Assembly (NCBI GenBank): GCA_022565395.1
Contig: JAIUMV010000005.1
Location: 62,001 to 126,000 of the forward strand
From: Marinobacter sp.
GTDB taxonomy: Bacteria > Pseudomonadota > Gammaproteobacteria > Pseudomonadales > Oleiphilaceae
Direction of reading: 5' to 3'
Length of the DNA stretch: 64,000 nt
Each line of letters opens with the position of its first letter. The stretch's first letter is position 1. The translations under genes and the position numbers were made by a program. Below are positions 26,352 through 35,231 of this stretch, one piece after another. Under the pieces are notes generated by a model. The model had not been told where the DNA came from, searched no databases, and saw only the letters and a list, made by a program, of their open reading frames with translations.

Positions 26352-29222
26352 TTGGAAAGTTCAGGTTTCGTAGTAGGGCAGCGTTGGGTCAGTCACAGTG
26401 ATACGGCATTGGGGTTGGGTATTGTGACTGAGGTGTCCGGGCGCCGGGTGACGCTGGGTTTCCCGGCGGCGGATGAAGAGCGTACCTATGCCACTGACAA
26501 TGCCCCCCTGTCACGGGTGCGCTACCAGTCCGGTGAGCAGATCGAAACCTTCGATGGCCAAGTGTTTGAAGTCAGGGATGTGCAGGAACATGAGGGTGTC
26601 CTGCTGTATGAGGTCGAGGACGCAGAGGGTAACCGCCACAGTGTCTCTGAGGTTCGTCTCAGTAGCCATGTGCATTTTTCCGCGCCTCAACAGCGGTTGT
26701 TTGCCGGGCAGTTTGACCGCAATGGTGCCTTCCGCCTGCGCATGGCAACCTGGCAGCACCTGGACCGCCTGCGGGCCTCCTCCGCCCAGGGCCTGATTGG
26801 TGCCCGCACCAGCCATTTGCCGCACCAGCTTTACATCGCCCAGGAAGTGGCCCGCCGTTTTGCCCCTCGGGTGTTGCTGGCGGATGAAGTGGGGCTGGGC
26901 AAGACGATTGAGGCGGGGCTGATTCTGCACTATCAGCTGCACACCGAACGGGCAAAACGGGTGCTGATTGTGGTGCCTGACTCATTGATACACCAATGGC
27001 TGGTGGAAATGCTGCGCCGCTTCAATCTGAGTTTTTCCATTGTTGACCAGGGTCGCTACGACGACCTCAAGGCGCAGGAAGATGAGGTGGATGCACTGGT
27101 CAACCATATCTTCGGCGATGACAGCAGCGTTAACCCCTTTGAGTCGGCGCAGCTGGTACTGTGCAGCCTGGATTTTCTGGTCAGCAATGAACAGGCACAC
27201 AAGGACGCCCTGGCGGCGGGCTGGGACCTGTTGGTTGTAGATGAAGCTCACCATCTGGGGTGGACGCCGGAGCAGGCCAGCCCGGCTTACCAGGCGATTG
27301 AAAGCCTGGCCGAGCATACCCGGGGGCTGTTGTTGCTGACGGCGACGCCGGAGCAACTGGGGGTGGCTGGGCATTTTGCCCGTTTGCGCCTGCTAGACCC
27401 GGCGCGCTTTCACGATCTGGCCCAGTTTCAGCAGGACGAAGCCCGCTATGCTGAACTGAATACCGTGATGCAACAGCTGCTGGCCACCGAGGGTCTGCCG
27501 GATACAGGGCAACAGGCCATCTTGCAGGCCTGGCTGGGTGATGAACTGACATCCTTGTTGGCGGGCTCTGAGCCTGTTCGTGCCATTGTGGATGCCTTGC
27601 TGGATCGTCACGGCACCGGCCGCGTGCTGTTCCGCAACACTCGCGCCGCTATCCAGGGCTTCCCGGAGCGCCAACTGTTGCCCGTCGCTCTGGAATGTCC
27701 GCAGCTTTATCACACGTCAGAAGCTCTGGTCGGGCTGGAGGGGCTGACGCCGGAAACCAGTGTCATGCCAGACCGTTGGCTGGCAGAGGACCCGCGGGTC
27801 AGCTGGCTGGAAAAAACACTGATCAGCCTGCGCCCTGCCAAGGTGGTTGTTATCTGCGCCCATGCGGAAACCGCAGTGGTACTGGAGGAATACCTGCAGC
27901 TACGGGCGGGTATTCGCAGTGCTGCCTTCCATGAGGGCCTGAGTCTGCTGGAGCGGGACCGCGCTGCCGCCTATTTTGCAGAAACGGAGCAGGGTGCCCA
28001 GGCGCTGATCTGTTCCGAGATCGGCAGTGAGGGGCGCAACTTCCAGTTCGCCCACCATCTGGTGCTGTTTGATCTGCCCGCCAACCCGGACCTGCTGGAG
28101 CAGCGCATTGGCCGCCTGGACCGTATTGGTCAGCAGCAGCCGGTGAAGATTCACGTGCCCTATTTGCAGGGCACGGCGCAGGACGTTCAGTTCCGCTGGT
28201 TCCACGAAGGCCTGCGGGCCTTTACCGAAAGCTGCGCGGTGGGTGTTGTGGTGCAGGCTACCGTGCAGGCGCAGTGGCAGCATGCTCTGGATGAACCGGG
28301 CTCAGACGTGATGGCGCTGATCAGCGCAACCGCCACAGCGGCTGACAGCCTGCGGGCTGCCCTGCAGGCGGGGCGTGATGCCTTGATAGAGCTTAATTCC
28401 TGTCGCCCGCGGGAAGCCGCCGCCCTGATCGAGAATATCGAGGCCGAAGAAGATGCCGCCGCGGTGCGTGACTATATCGTGGAAGCTTGCGATATCTATG
28501 GGGTCGAGCTGGACGAACACTCGGCGGCGGCCGATATTCTGCGGCCAACCGATGAGATGCTGACGGGGCACTTCCCGGGCCTGCCATCCGACGGTATTAC
28601 GGTCACCTTTGACCGTCAGCTGGCACTGTCGCGGGAGGATATGGCGTTCCTGAGCTGGGAGCACCCTATGGTCACCGGTGTGATGGACATGGTAACCAGC
28701 TCTGATCTTGGCAAGGCTGCGCTGGCCAGTCTGTCCGTCAAAGGCTTGCCACCGGGCACATTGTTGCTGGAGGCCCTGTTCCGGGTGCACTGCGCGGCGC
28801 CAGCCGATTTGCAGCTGTCCCGCGCCTTGCCGGTAGCGCCCACCCGCTTCCTGCTGGATGCCAAGGGCAAGGACTTGTCTGCGGCCATCAGCCACGAACG
28901 CCTGAACGAACTCTGCTCCAATATCCGCCGCCGCACGGCGCAGGCCATCGTGCCGCAGGTGCGGGATAGTGTCGAAACCATGGTGACCCAAGCCCAGGCA
29001 CTGGCGGACCAGCGGCAGGCAGATGTTCGGCAGCAAGCCCTGCAGCAGGTGAGGCGAGCGTTGCAGCCGGAGATTGACCGCCTGCTGGCCCTGCAGGCGC
29101 GCAACCCGGCGGTCAGGGATGACGAAATCGCCTTCTTCACCCGGCAACTGGCGGCCTGCGAGCAGGCTATTGAGCGCGCAACCCTGTCGCTGGAGGCGAT
29201 TCGGGTCATCATCACCGCATGA
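26352..29222 (+). CDS. rapA: RNA polymerase-associated ATPase RapA (HepA)
   Basis: Swi2/Snf2-type ATPase that binds RNA polymerase and aids its recycling. It has 956 residues. The start is TTG at 26352 with GGAGG upstream; alignment of the N-terminus (VGQRWVSHSDTALGLGIV) with E. coli RapA supports it. The Tudor-like N-terminal domain is followed by the helicase core: Walker A DEVGLGKTIEAGL (about 178-190), DEAH at about 297, LLLTATPEQ, and motif VI EQRIGRLDRIGQ (about 584-595). The C-terminal RapA-specific region runs to the end. It is a single gene with a rare start codon. Confidence 0.96.
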   Translation: MESSGFVVGQRWVSHSDTALGLGIVTEVSGRRVTLGFPAADEERTYATDNAPLSRVRYQSGEQIETFDGQVFEVRDVQEHEGVLLYEVEDAEGNRHSVSEVRLSSHVHFSAPQQRLFAGQFDRNGAFRLRMATWQHLDRLRASSAQGLIGARTSHLPHQLYIAQEVARRFAPRVLLADEVGLGKTIEAGLILHYQLHTERAKRVLIVVPDSLIHQWLVEMLRRFNLSFSIVDQGRYDDLKAQEDEVDALVNHIFGDDSSVNPFESAQLVLCSLDFLVSNEQAHKDALAAGWDLLVVDEAHHLGWTPEQASPAYQAIESLAEHTRGLLLLTATPEQLGVAGHFARLRLLDPARFHDLAQFQQDEARYAELNTVMQQLLATEGLPDTGQQAILQAWLGDELTSLLAGSEPVRAIVDALLDRHGTGRVLFRNTRAAIQGFPERQLLPVALECPQLYHTSEALVGLEGLTPETSVMPDRWLAEDPRVSWLEKTLISLRPAKVVVICAHAETAVVLEEYLQLRAGIRSAAFHEGLSLLERDRAAAYFAETEQGAQALICSEIGSEGRNFQFAHHLVLFDLPANPDLLEQRIGRLDRIGQQQPVKIHVPYLQGTAQDVQFRWFHEGLRAFTESCAVGVVVQATVQAQWQHALDEPGSDVMALISATATAADSLRAALQAGRDALIELNSCRPREAAALIENIEAEEDAAAVRDYIVEACDIYGVELDEHSAAADILRPTDEMLTGHFPGLPSDGITVTFDRQLALSREDMAFLSWEHPMVTGVMDMVTSSDLGKAALASLSVKGLPPGTLLLEALFRVHCAAPADLQLSRALPVAPTRFLLDAKGKDLSAAISHERLNELCSNIRRRTAQAIVPQVRDSVETMVTQAQALADQRQADVRQQALQQVRRALQPEIDRLLALQARNPAVRDDEIAFFTRQLAACEQAIERATLSLEAIRVIITA

Positions 29223-29349
29223 GGCGGGCTGGCGGGACATCATCCAATGAGGTAACTTGACCGTAGCAACTTGAGCGGGGTAGGCCACCCATGTGCCTTA
29301 TTGGTGTGGCTGCCCGGTTTTGATCCACGGAAGAGACAGAGAGCCGACA

Positions 29350-31797
29350 ATGACCTTGATACTCTTTTTGCTTGCCCTTGCTGCATTGCTGACAGTGCTG
29401 CGCCGTGAGGCCGGTGCCAAGCCCGCGATAACGGTGCTGGCTGTATTCGGCGTGCTTTCCCTGTTATTCGCTTCGGGCTGGCTGGCCCTGCTGTTGTTGC
29501 TGGGTGCCGGTGCCACCGCCTTGTGTGGCTTGCCGGGCCTGCGCCAGAACTGGCTGACCCCGCGTGTCTTTGCCATGTTCAAAAAGGTGGCCCCGAAGGT
29601 GTCAGAAACTGAAAAGGCGGCGCTGGATGCCGGTACCGTGGGTTGGGACGGCGAGCTGTTTACCGGTCGCCCGGACTGGCACAACCTGCTGATTAACCGC
29701 AATACCGGCCTCACTGCCGAGGAACAGGCGTTTCTGGATAACCAGTGCACCCGCGCAGTATCCCTCTGCAATGCCTGGGATATTGCTGTAGAACGGGCCG
29801 ACCTGCCCAAGGAGCTGTGGGACTTCCTGAAGCAGGAGAAGTTCTTCGGCATGATCATTCCGAAAGAATACGGTGGGCTGGAGTTCTCCGCCAAGGCTCA
29901 GTCGGCTGTGCTGCAGAAACTGTCCGCCAACGAGATGCTGATGGTCACCGTGGGTGTACCTAATTCCCTGGGGCCTGGCGAATTGCTGCTGAAATACGGC
30001 ACCCAGGAACAGAAAGACCATTACCTGCCGCGGCTGGCAGACGGTCGTGAAATCCCCTGCTTTGGCCTGACCGGCCCCCGTGCAGGTTCAGATGCCACCT
30101 CGCTGCCGGACACGGGTATTGTCTGTAAAGGCACCTATAACGGTGAGGAAGTGCTGGGTCTGAAACTTAATTTCGAGAAGCGCTGGATCACCCTGGCACC
30201 TGTGGCAACCGTCATTGGTCTGGCCTTCCGCATGTTTGACCCGGAAGGCCTGCTGGGGGACAAGAAGGATCTTGGTATTACCTGTGCGCTGATCCCTCGT
30301 GATACAGACGGTATGGATATTGGTCGCCGTCACTGCCCCATTGGCACCCCGTTTATGAATGGCCCCATCTTCGGTAAAGATGTGTTCATTCCCCTGAGCT
30401 TTATTATCGGTGGCCCGGAAATGGCGGGCCAGGGCTGGCGCATGCTGGTGGAGTGCCTTTCGGTGGGGCGTTGTATTACGCTGCCATCCGGTGCCGCCGG
30501 TGCAGGTGCTTACGCGGTGGGCTTGTCGGGTGGCTTTACCCGCATCCGGCGTCAGTTCAATACCCCGGTGGCGGATATGGAAGGGGTGCAGGCACCCTTG
30601 GCCCGTATCGCCAGCCTGGCCTATATCTGTCAGGCAGCGGTTAACCAGACCGCCAATATGGTGGACAACGGCGAGAAACCTGCCGTGCCGTCTGCGATCC
30701 TGAAGAGCCAGCTGACGGAGTTCTCCCGCCAGTTGCTCATTGACGCCATGGATGTTCATGGTGGCAAGGCAGTGACCCTGGGGCCGCGTAATTATCTGGG
30801 AATCAGCTTTGCCGGTGCGCCAGTCTCCATCACCGTGGAGGGCGCCAATATCATGACCCGCAGCCTGATGATCTTTGGTCAGGGCGCCATCCGCTGCCAT
30901 CCCTATGTGCTCAAGGAGCTGGCGGCCAAGGATGCCGACGATATCAATGCCTTTGATGAGGCTTTCTTTGGCCATGCCGGACTGATTTTTGGTAACGCCG
31001 CGCGTGCCTTTACCCAGGCCCTCGGCCTCGGCCGGCCGGAAGTACCCTTTGATAACGCGTCACGTCGTTACGCTCAGGCGGTAGCACGCTTCAGTTCAGC
31101 GTTTGGTCTGTGTGCGGATGCTGCCATGACCAGTCTGGGTGCCGAGCTGAAAATGCGCGAGCTGATTTCTGCCCGGTTGGGGGACATGTTGTCCAACCTT
31201 TATCTGGCCTCCATGGTGCTCAAACACTGGCATGAAACCCAGCCAGTGGAAGCGGAAAAGGACCTGATGCAGTACAGTCTGCAGTTCCTTCTGTATCGCA
31301 CCGAGGAAGCCCTGGACGAAGTGCTGCAGAACCTGCCCAGTAAGGCGTTGGGGCTGGTGTTGCGGGCGGTAACCCTGCCCCTCGGCAGACGCTGGGATCG
31401 GCCCCATGACGATGCCACCCGTAAACTGGCGAGGGCGATCTCCACCAACACCGCTCTGCGCAAGAAACTGCTGACGGGTGCCTGGACAACCCAGGAGGCA
31501 GACGGCGTGGAGAACCCCCTGGCGGTCTACAATGACCTGCTGATGGGTTATGACCAGGCTGAAAAGCTCTACCGCAAGGTCACCAAAGCTTACGCCAAAG
31601 GCCAGTTGCCCATGGAGGCTCTGCACCCTGAGCAGCGCTTCGAAGAGGCCCTGAAAGCCGAGGTGATCAGCGCTGATGAAGCCGCCTTCATGCGTGACTA
31701 TGAGGCCAAGGTGCTGGAAATGCTGACAGTGGATGACTTCCCCTTCGACGCCTTTGCGCGTCAGCAGGAGACGGTGATCCAGCACAACGCTGCATAA
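29350..31797 (+). CDS. fadE: Acyl-CoA dehydrogenase FadE
   Basis: First enzyme of fatty acid beta-oxidation: FAD-dependent conversion of acyl-CoA to trans-2-enoyl-CoA. The ATG at 29350 gives 815 residues, matching the large E. coli FadE form. Two N-terminal hydrophobic segments (residues 1-60) anchor it to the membrane. The dehydrogenase domain begins with LSANEMLMVTVGVPNSLGPGELLLKYG, then LTGPRAGSDA (about 245) and the C-terminal FAD contacts. The last 250 residues are the FadE-specific DUF1974 region. It is followed by a strong terminator. Confidence 0.96.
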   Translation: MTLILFLLALAALLTVLRREAGAKPAITVLAVFGVLSLLFASGWLALLLLLGAGATALCGLPGLRQNWLTPRVFAMFKKVAPKVSETEKAALDAGTVGWDGELFTGRPDWHNLLINRNTGLTAEEQAFLDNQCTRAVSLCNAWDIAVERADLPKELWDFLKQEKFFGMIIPKEYGGLEFSAKAQSAVLQKLSANEMLMVTVGVPNSLGPGELLLKYGTQEQKDHYLPRLADGREIPCFGLTGPRAGSDATSLPDTGIVCKGTYNGEEVLGLKLNFEKRWITLAPVATVIGLAFRMFDPEGLLGDKKDLGITCALIPRDTDGMDIGRRHCPIGTPFMNGPIFGKDVFIPLSFIIGGPEMAGQGWRMLVECLSVGRCITLPSGAAGAGAYAVGLSGGFTRIRRQFNTPVADMEGVQAPLARIASLAYICQAAVNQTANMVDNGEKPAVPSAILKSQLTEFSRQLLIDAMDVHGGKAVTLGPRNYLGISFAGAPVSITVEGANIMTRSLMIFGQGAIRCHPYVLKELAAKDADDINAFDEAFFGHAGLIFGNAARAFTQALGLGRPEVPFDNASRRYAQAVARFSSAFGLCADAAMTSLGAELKMRELISARLGDMLSNLYLASMVLKHWHETQPVEAEKDLMQYSLQFLLYRTEEALDEVLQNLPSKALGLVLRAVTLPLGRRWDRPHDDATRKLARAISTNTALRKKLLTGAWTTQEADGVENPLAVYNDLLMGYDQAEKLYRKVTKAYAKGQLPMEALHPEQRFEEALKAEVISADEAAFMRDYEAKVLEMLTVDDFPFDAFARQQETVIQHNAA

Positions 31798-31808
31798 GGC
31801 CCCTCCCA

Positions 31809-31856
31809 CAGCAATCCCGCCATCGGCTGTACGCCCTTGGCGGGATTGCTGTTTTT
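31809..31856 (+). terminator. Intrinsic terminator of fadE
   Basis: A perfect 14-bp stem, CAGCAATCCCGCCA with TGGCGGGATTGCTG, a 15-base loop and TTTTT immediately after. Confidence 0.92.
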
Positions 31857-31885
31857 GGGTTCTGGCAAATTTCTCTAAGAGGTAT

Positions 31886-32086
31886 TTGCTTTCTTCGCGG
31901 TTCAGAGTAAAGTGGAAGCCGTTAAGGAAAATTTCAGTAAAGCAATTCTTAAATAAGACGTATACCGCAAGTAGTTAGCTGTGAATCCGCCTTGTTTTTG
32001 ATTAAGCGATTTCTGTATTTCCGACAACCCCGTTAGCCATTGGGGCTGATGGATGCAAATATTGATTGATTGCAGGATTTTTAAGC
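31886..32086 (+). promoter_or_regulatory. Promoter region and long leader of the cold-shock gene
   Basis: A possible promoter is TTGCTT (31886-31891), a 16-base spacer and TAAAGT (31908-31913). It would give a leader of about 165 bases, A/T-rich at first and with small inverted repeats. A long structured leader is usual for cspA-type genes, where it controls cold-dependent translation. The promoter assignment is tentative. Confidence 0.4.
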
Positions 32087-32293
32087 ATGTCTACTACTAC
32101 CGGTACCGTTAAGTTCTTCAACGAAACCAAAGGCTTCGGCTTCATTACTCGTGAAGACGGCCCGGACGTTTTCGTTCACTACAGCGCCATCACTGGCAGC
32201 GGCTTCAAGACTCTGGCTGAAGGCCAGCGCGTTGAGTTCACCGTAACTCAAGGTCAGAAAGGCCCTCAGGCTGAAAACGTTGTTGCCCTGTAA
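32087..32293 (+). CDS. Cold-shock domain protein (CspA family)
   Basis: A 68-residue single-stranded nucleic-acid-binding protein that melts RNA structure. RNP1 is KGFGFITRE (about 16-24) and RNP2 is DVFVHYSAI (about 28-36). The ATG at 32087 follows AGGA with 9-base spacing; the longer upstream frame is not family-like. The C-terminus ([10 protein letters not shown]) is standard. A terminator with a UUCG-type loop follows. Confidence 0.97.
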   Translation: MSTTTGTVKFFNETKGFGFITREDGPDVFVHYSAITGSGFKTLAEGQRVEFTVTQGQKGPQAENVVAL

Positions 32294-32316
32294 GGCCAAC
32301 GCTCTTCGCTAGACGC

Positions 32317-32340
32317 AAAGGCAGCTTCGGCTGCCTTTCG
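32317..32340 (+). terminator. Intrinsic terminator of the cold-shock gene
   Basis: AAAGGCAGC and GCTGCCTTT pair around a TTCG tetraloop, ending in TTTCGTG. The stem nearly matches that of the Rsm-like sRNA terminator. Confidence 0.85.
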
Positions 32341-32474
32341 TGTTTCTGGCACCCGTCAATGACACACCTGCCCCTGATCTGCCTCAAGAAAGCCTGTCAT
32401 CTATCTCGCCAATAAATAGCCGCCCTGATACAGTGATTGCTGCACTGGAGCATATACATTTCAGGATGTTAGCG

Positions 32475-35216
32475 ATGGATGAGAAACACGCACTGTGGCA
32501 TCACCAGCCCGAGTCTGAAGTTATCGAGCGCCTGGCCACCCACGTTAAAGACGGGTTGTCCGAGGCAGAGGTTGACGAGCGGCGCAGCCGTTTCGGTGAG
32601 AACCGCATCAGCCAGCAGAAACCTGTTCCCCCCTGGCTGCGTTTCCTGCGTCAGTTTCACAATCCTTTGATTTACATTCTACTGGTGGCCACGGCGGTCA
32701 CTTTGCTGTTGGCTGAATACGTGGATGCCGGCGTTATTGCTGCCGTGGTTCTGGCCAACGCCATCATTGGCTATGTTCAGGAAAGTAAGGCTGAAGCGGC
32801 GATTAATGCCCTGCGGGAGATGCTATCCTCCAGGGCCACGGTGATCCGTGCGGGGCGCAAGCTGACCCTGCCTGCGGTAGAACTGGTGCCGGGTGATCTG
32901 GTGTTGCTGGCCTCGGGCGACCGGGTGCCAGCTGACTTGCGGCTGATCAAGGCCCAGGACCTGCAGGTGGACGAATCTGCTCTGACGGGCGAATCCGTGG
33001 CCGCAGAGAAGCAGGTGGCCATATTGGCCGCTGATGCCGTGCTGGCCGACCGCACCAACCAGGTGTTTGCGGGCACATTGGTGACCTATGGTCAGGCCAC
33101 CGGTGTGGTGGTGGCAACCGGGGATACCACCGAAACCGGCAAGATCGCCCATATGATCACTGAGGCAACGGTTATAGACACGCCGCTGACGCAGAAGATC
33201 AGCGCTTTCTCCAAGCTGTTGCTATGGGTCATTCTCGGTCTGGCTGCCGTTACATTTCTGGTGGGCATGGTACGTGGCCAGGATATCGTCGATACCTTTA
33301 TGGCTGCAGTGGCCTTGTCAGTGGCAGCCATTCCGGAAGGTTTGCCGGCGGTCGTCACTATCACCCTCGCCATCGGCGTCAGCAAGATGGCCTCCCGCAA
33401 CGCCATTATCCGCAAGCTGCCCGCAGTCGAGACCCTTGGCAGCACCACGGTGATCTGTTCCGATAAAACCGGCACCCTCACCGAGAACCGCATGACAGTG
33501 CAGCAATTACTCAGCGGGGGTGCCACCACCGAGGTGAAGGGTAACCATGATGAGACAGGTGCAGCCCTGCACCGGGAGGGCCAGTCGGTATCGGTTGCGG
33601 ATGATGTGGCATTACGGGAGCTGCTGCTGTGTGGCACCCTGTGTAATGACTCCCGTCTGGTGGAGAAAAACGGCCATGTCCAGACAGAGGGAGACCCCAC
33701 CGAAGGGGCTCTGCTGACATCGGCTGCCAAGGCTGGCTTTAGTCATGCGGATACCGAGCAGGCAAACCCCCGGCTCGACACTATTCCGTTCGAATCGGAC
33801 CGCCAGTACATGGCGACGCATCACCGGCTGGCGGATGGCCGACCGGTGATTTACCTGAAGGGTTCTATGGAGCGGGTGTTGGCCCGTTGTCAGCAACAGC
33901 TGTTGGCAGATGGCAGCCTGGCCCCCCTTGATGCCAAGGCAGTGGAAACCGTTGCCCACCGGTTTGCGGCGGAGGGCTTGCGGCTACTGGCTTTTGCGGC
34001 GGCCTATCCGGAACAGGGGAGTGAGAACCTGGCAGCGCTTCGGGAAAACTCTCAGGACAACTTGGTGTTTCTTGGTCTGCAGGCCATGATGGACCCGCCG
34101 CGGGTAGAGGCCATTGAATCGGTTGCAGCCTGCCAGCAGTCCGGTATCCGGGTGAAGATGATTACGGGCGATCACGCCCTCACCGCTGAAGCTATCGCCC
34201 GCCAGATCGGCATCAAGGGCAAGCTGGGAGAGGATGGTCGCTTGCTGGCATACACCGGTGCCCAGCTCAGTGCCATGGACGAGGCGACCCTGTACCGGGT
34301 GGCTGACGAGGCCAGCGTGTTTGCCCGTGTGGCGCCGGAACAGAAGCTGCAACTGGTCAACGCCCTGCAACAGCGTGGCCATGTGGTGGCCATGACCGGG
34401 GACGGCGTTAATGATGCGCCAGCCCTGCGCCAGGCGGATATTGGTGTTGCCATGGGGATTACCGGCACCGAAGTCGCCAAGGAGGCGGCTGACATGGTGC
34501 TCACGGATGACAACTTTGCTTCCATTCGCGCGGCGGTGGAGGAAGGCCGGGGTGTTTACGACAACCTGATCAAGTTTATCACCTGGATTTTGCCCACCAA
34601 TCTGGGGCAGGGGCTGGTGATCATGCTGGCGGTGCTGATAGGCGCCACCCTGCCGGTCTTGCCGGTACAGGCCCTGTGGCTGAACATGACCACTGCTATT
34701 TTCCTCGGCCTGATGCTGGCCTTTGAGCCCAAGGAAGCGGGCATCATGGCCCGGCCACCCCGTGACCCCGGCACCGCCATACTCAGCCGTGAGATTGTCA
34801 GCCGTATCCTGGTGATCAGCCTGTTCCTGCTGGCGGGGGCCTTCTGGCTGTTCCAGTGGGCGCTGGAGTCCGGGCGCAGTGTCGAGGAGGCCCGCACCCT
34901 GGCGGTCACCCTGTTTGTGGTGGTACAGAGCTTTTATCTGATCAACTGCCGCTCCCTGAACCTGAGTGCTTTCCAGGTGCCACTGTTTTCCAATCCGTTG
35001 GTGCCGGTGGGTATTCTGCTCATGCTGGCCAGTCAGCTGCTGTTTATCTACAGCCCGACCATGAACCTGCTGTTCCAGAGCGCGCCTATCCTGTGGCAGG
35101 ACTGGCTGCTGATTCTGGGCTACGGCCTGGTGGTGTTCCTGCTCATTGAAGGCGAAAAGAGCCTGTGGGTGCGCAGCCGTAAAGTTATTATTCCAGCCCC
35201 CGCGTCCCGTCGCTGA
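32475..35216 (+). CDS. Cation-transporting P-type ATPase (P2-type, Ca2+/Na+-like)
   Basis: Inner-membrane ATP-driven cation pump. The ATG at 32475 has AGGA about 8 bases upstream and gives 913 residues; the frame is open to 32340 but that part overlaps the previous terminator. Present in order: N-terminal cation ATPase domain, LTGES (about 167), membrane motif [16 protein letters not shown] (about 289-304), phosphorylation site [13 protein letters not shown] (Asp about 330), [10 protein letters not shown] (about 641) and the C-terminal six-helix region. The PEGL signature and length fit SERCA/PMR1-like pumps. Ca2+ is the best guess, but Na+ or Mg2+ relatives look alike. Confidence 0.9.
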   Translation: MDEKHALWHHQPESEVIERLATHVKDGLSEAEVDERRSRFGENRISQQKPVPPWLRFLRQFHNPLIYILLVATAVTLLLAEYVDAGVIAAVVLANAIIGYVQESKAEAAINALREMLSSRATVIRAGRKLTLPAVELVPGDLVLLASGDRVPADLRLIKAQDLQVDESALTGESVAAEKQVAILAADAVLADRTNQVFAGTLVTYGQATGVVVATGDTTETGKIAHMITEATVIDTPLTQKISAFSKLLLWVILGLAAVTFLVGMVRGQDIVDTFMAAVALSVAAIPEGLPAVVTITLAIGVSKMASRNAIIRKLPAVETLGSTTVICSDKTGTLTENRMTVQQLLSGGATTEVKGNHDETGAALHREGQSVSVADDVALRELLLCGTLCNDSRLVEKNGHVQTEGDPTEGALLTSAAKAGFSHADTEQANPRLDTIPFESDRQYMATHHRLADGRPVIYLKGSMERVLARCQQQLLADGSLAPLDAKAVETVAHRFAAEGLRLLAFAAAYPEQGSENLAALRENSQDNLVFLGLQAMMDPPRVEAIESVAACQQSGIRVKMITGDHALTAEAIARQIGIKGKLGEDGRLLAYTGAQLSAMDEATLYRVADEASVFARVAPEQKLQLVNALQQRGHVVAMTGDGVNDAPALRQADIGVAMGITGTEVAKEAADMVLTDDNFASIRAAVEEGRGVYDNLIKFITWILPTNLGQGLVIMLAVLIGATLPVLPVQALWLNMTTAIFLGLMLAFEPKEAGIMARPPRDPGTAILSREIVSRILVISLFLLAGAFWLFQWALESGRSVEEARTLAVTLFVVVQSFYLINCRSLNLSAFQVPLFSNPLVPVGILLMLASQLLFIYSPTMNLLFQSAPILWQDWLLILGYGLVVFLLIEGEKSLWVRSRKVIIPAPASRR

Positions 35217-35231
35217 GGGCTGTCATGAGCC

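Noticed and set aside
28302-29288. 328-residue minus-strand frame within rapA
   Set aside because: Antisense shadow of rapA with no family resemblance.
32340-32474. N-terminal extension of the P-type ATPase
   Set aside because: It would start inside the cold-shock gene terminator and lacks a ribosome site.
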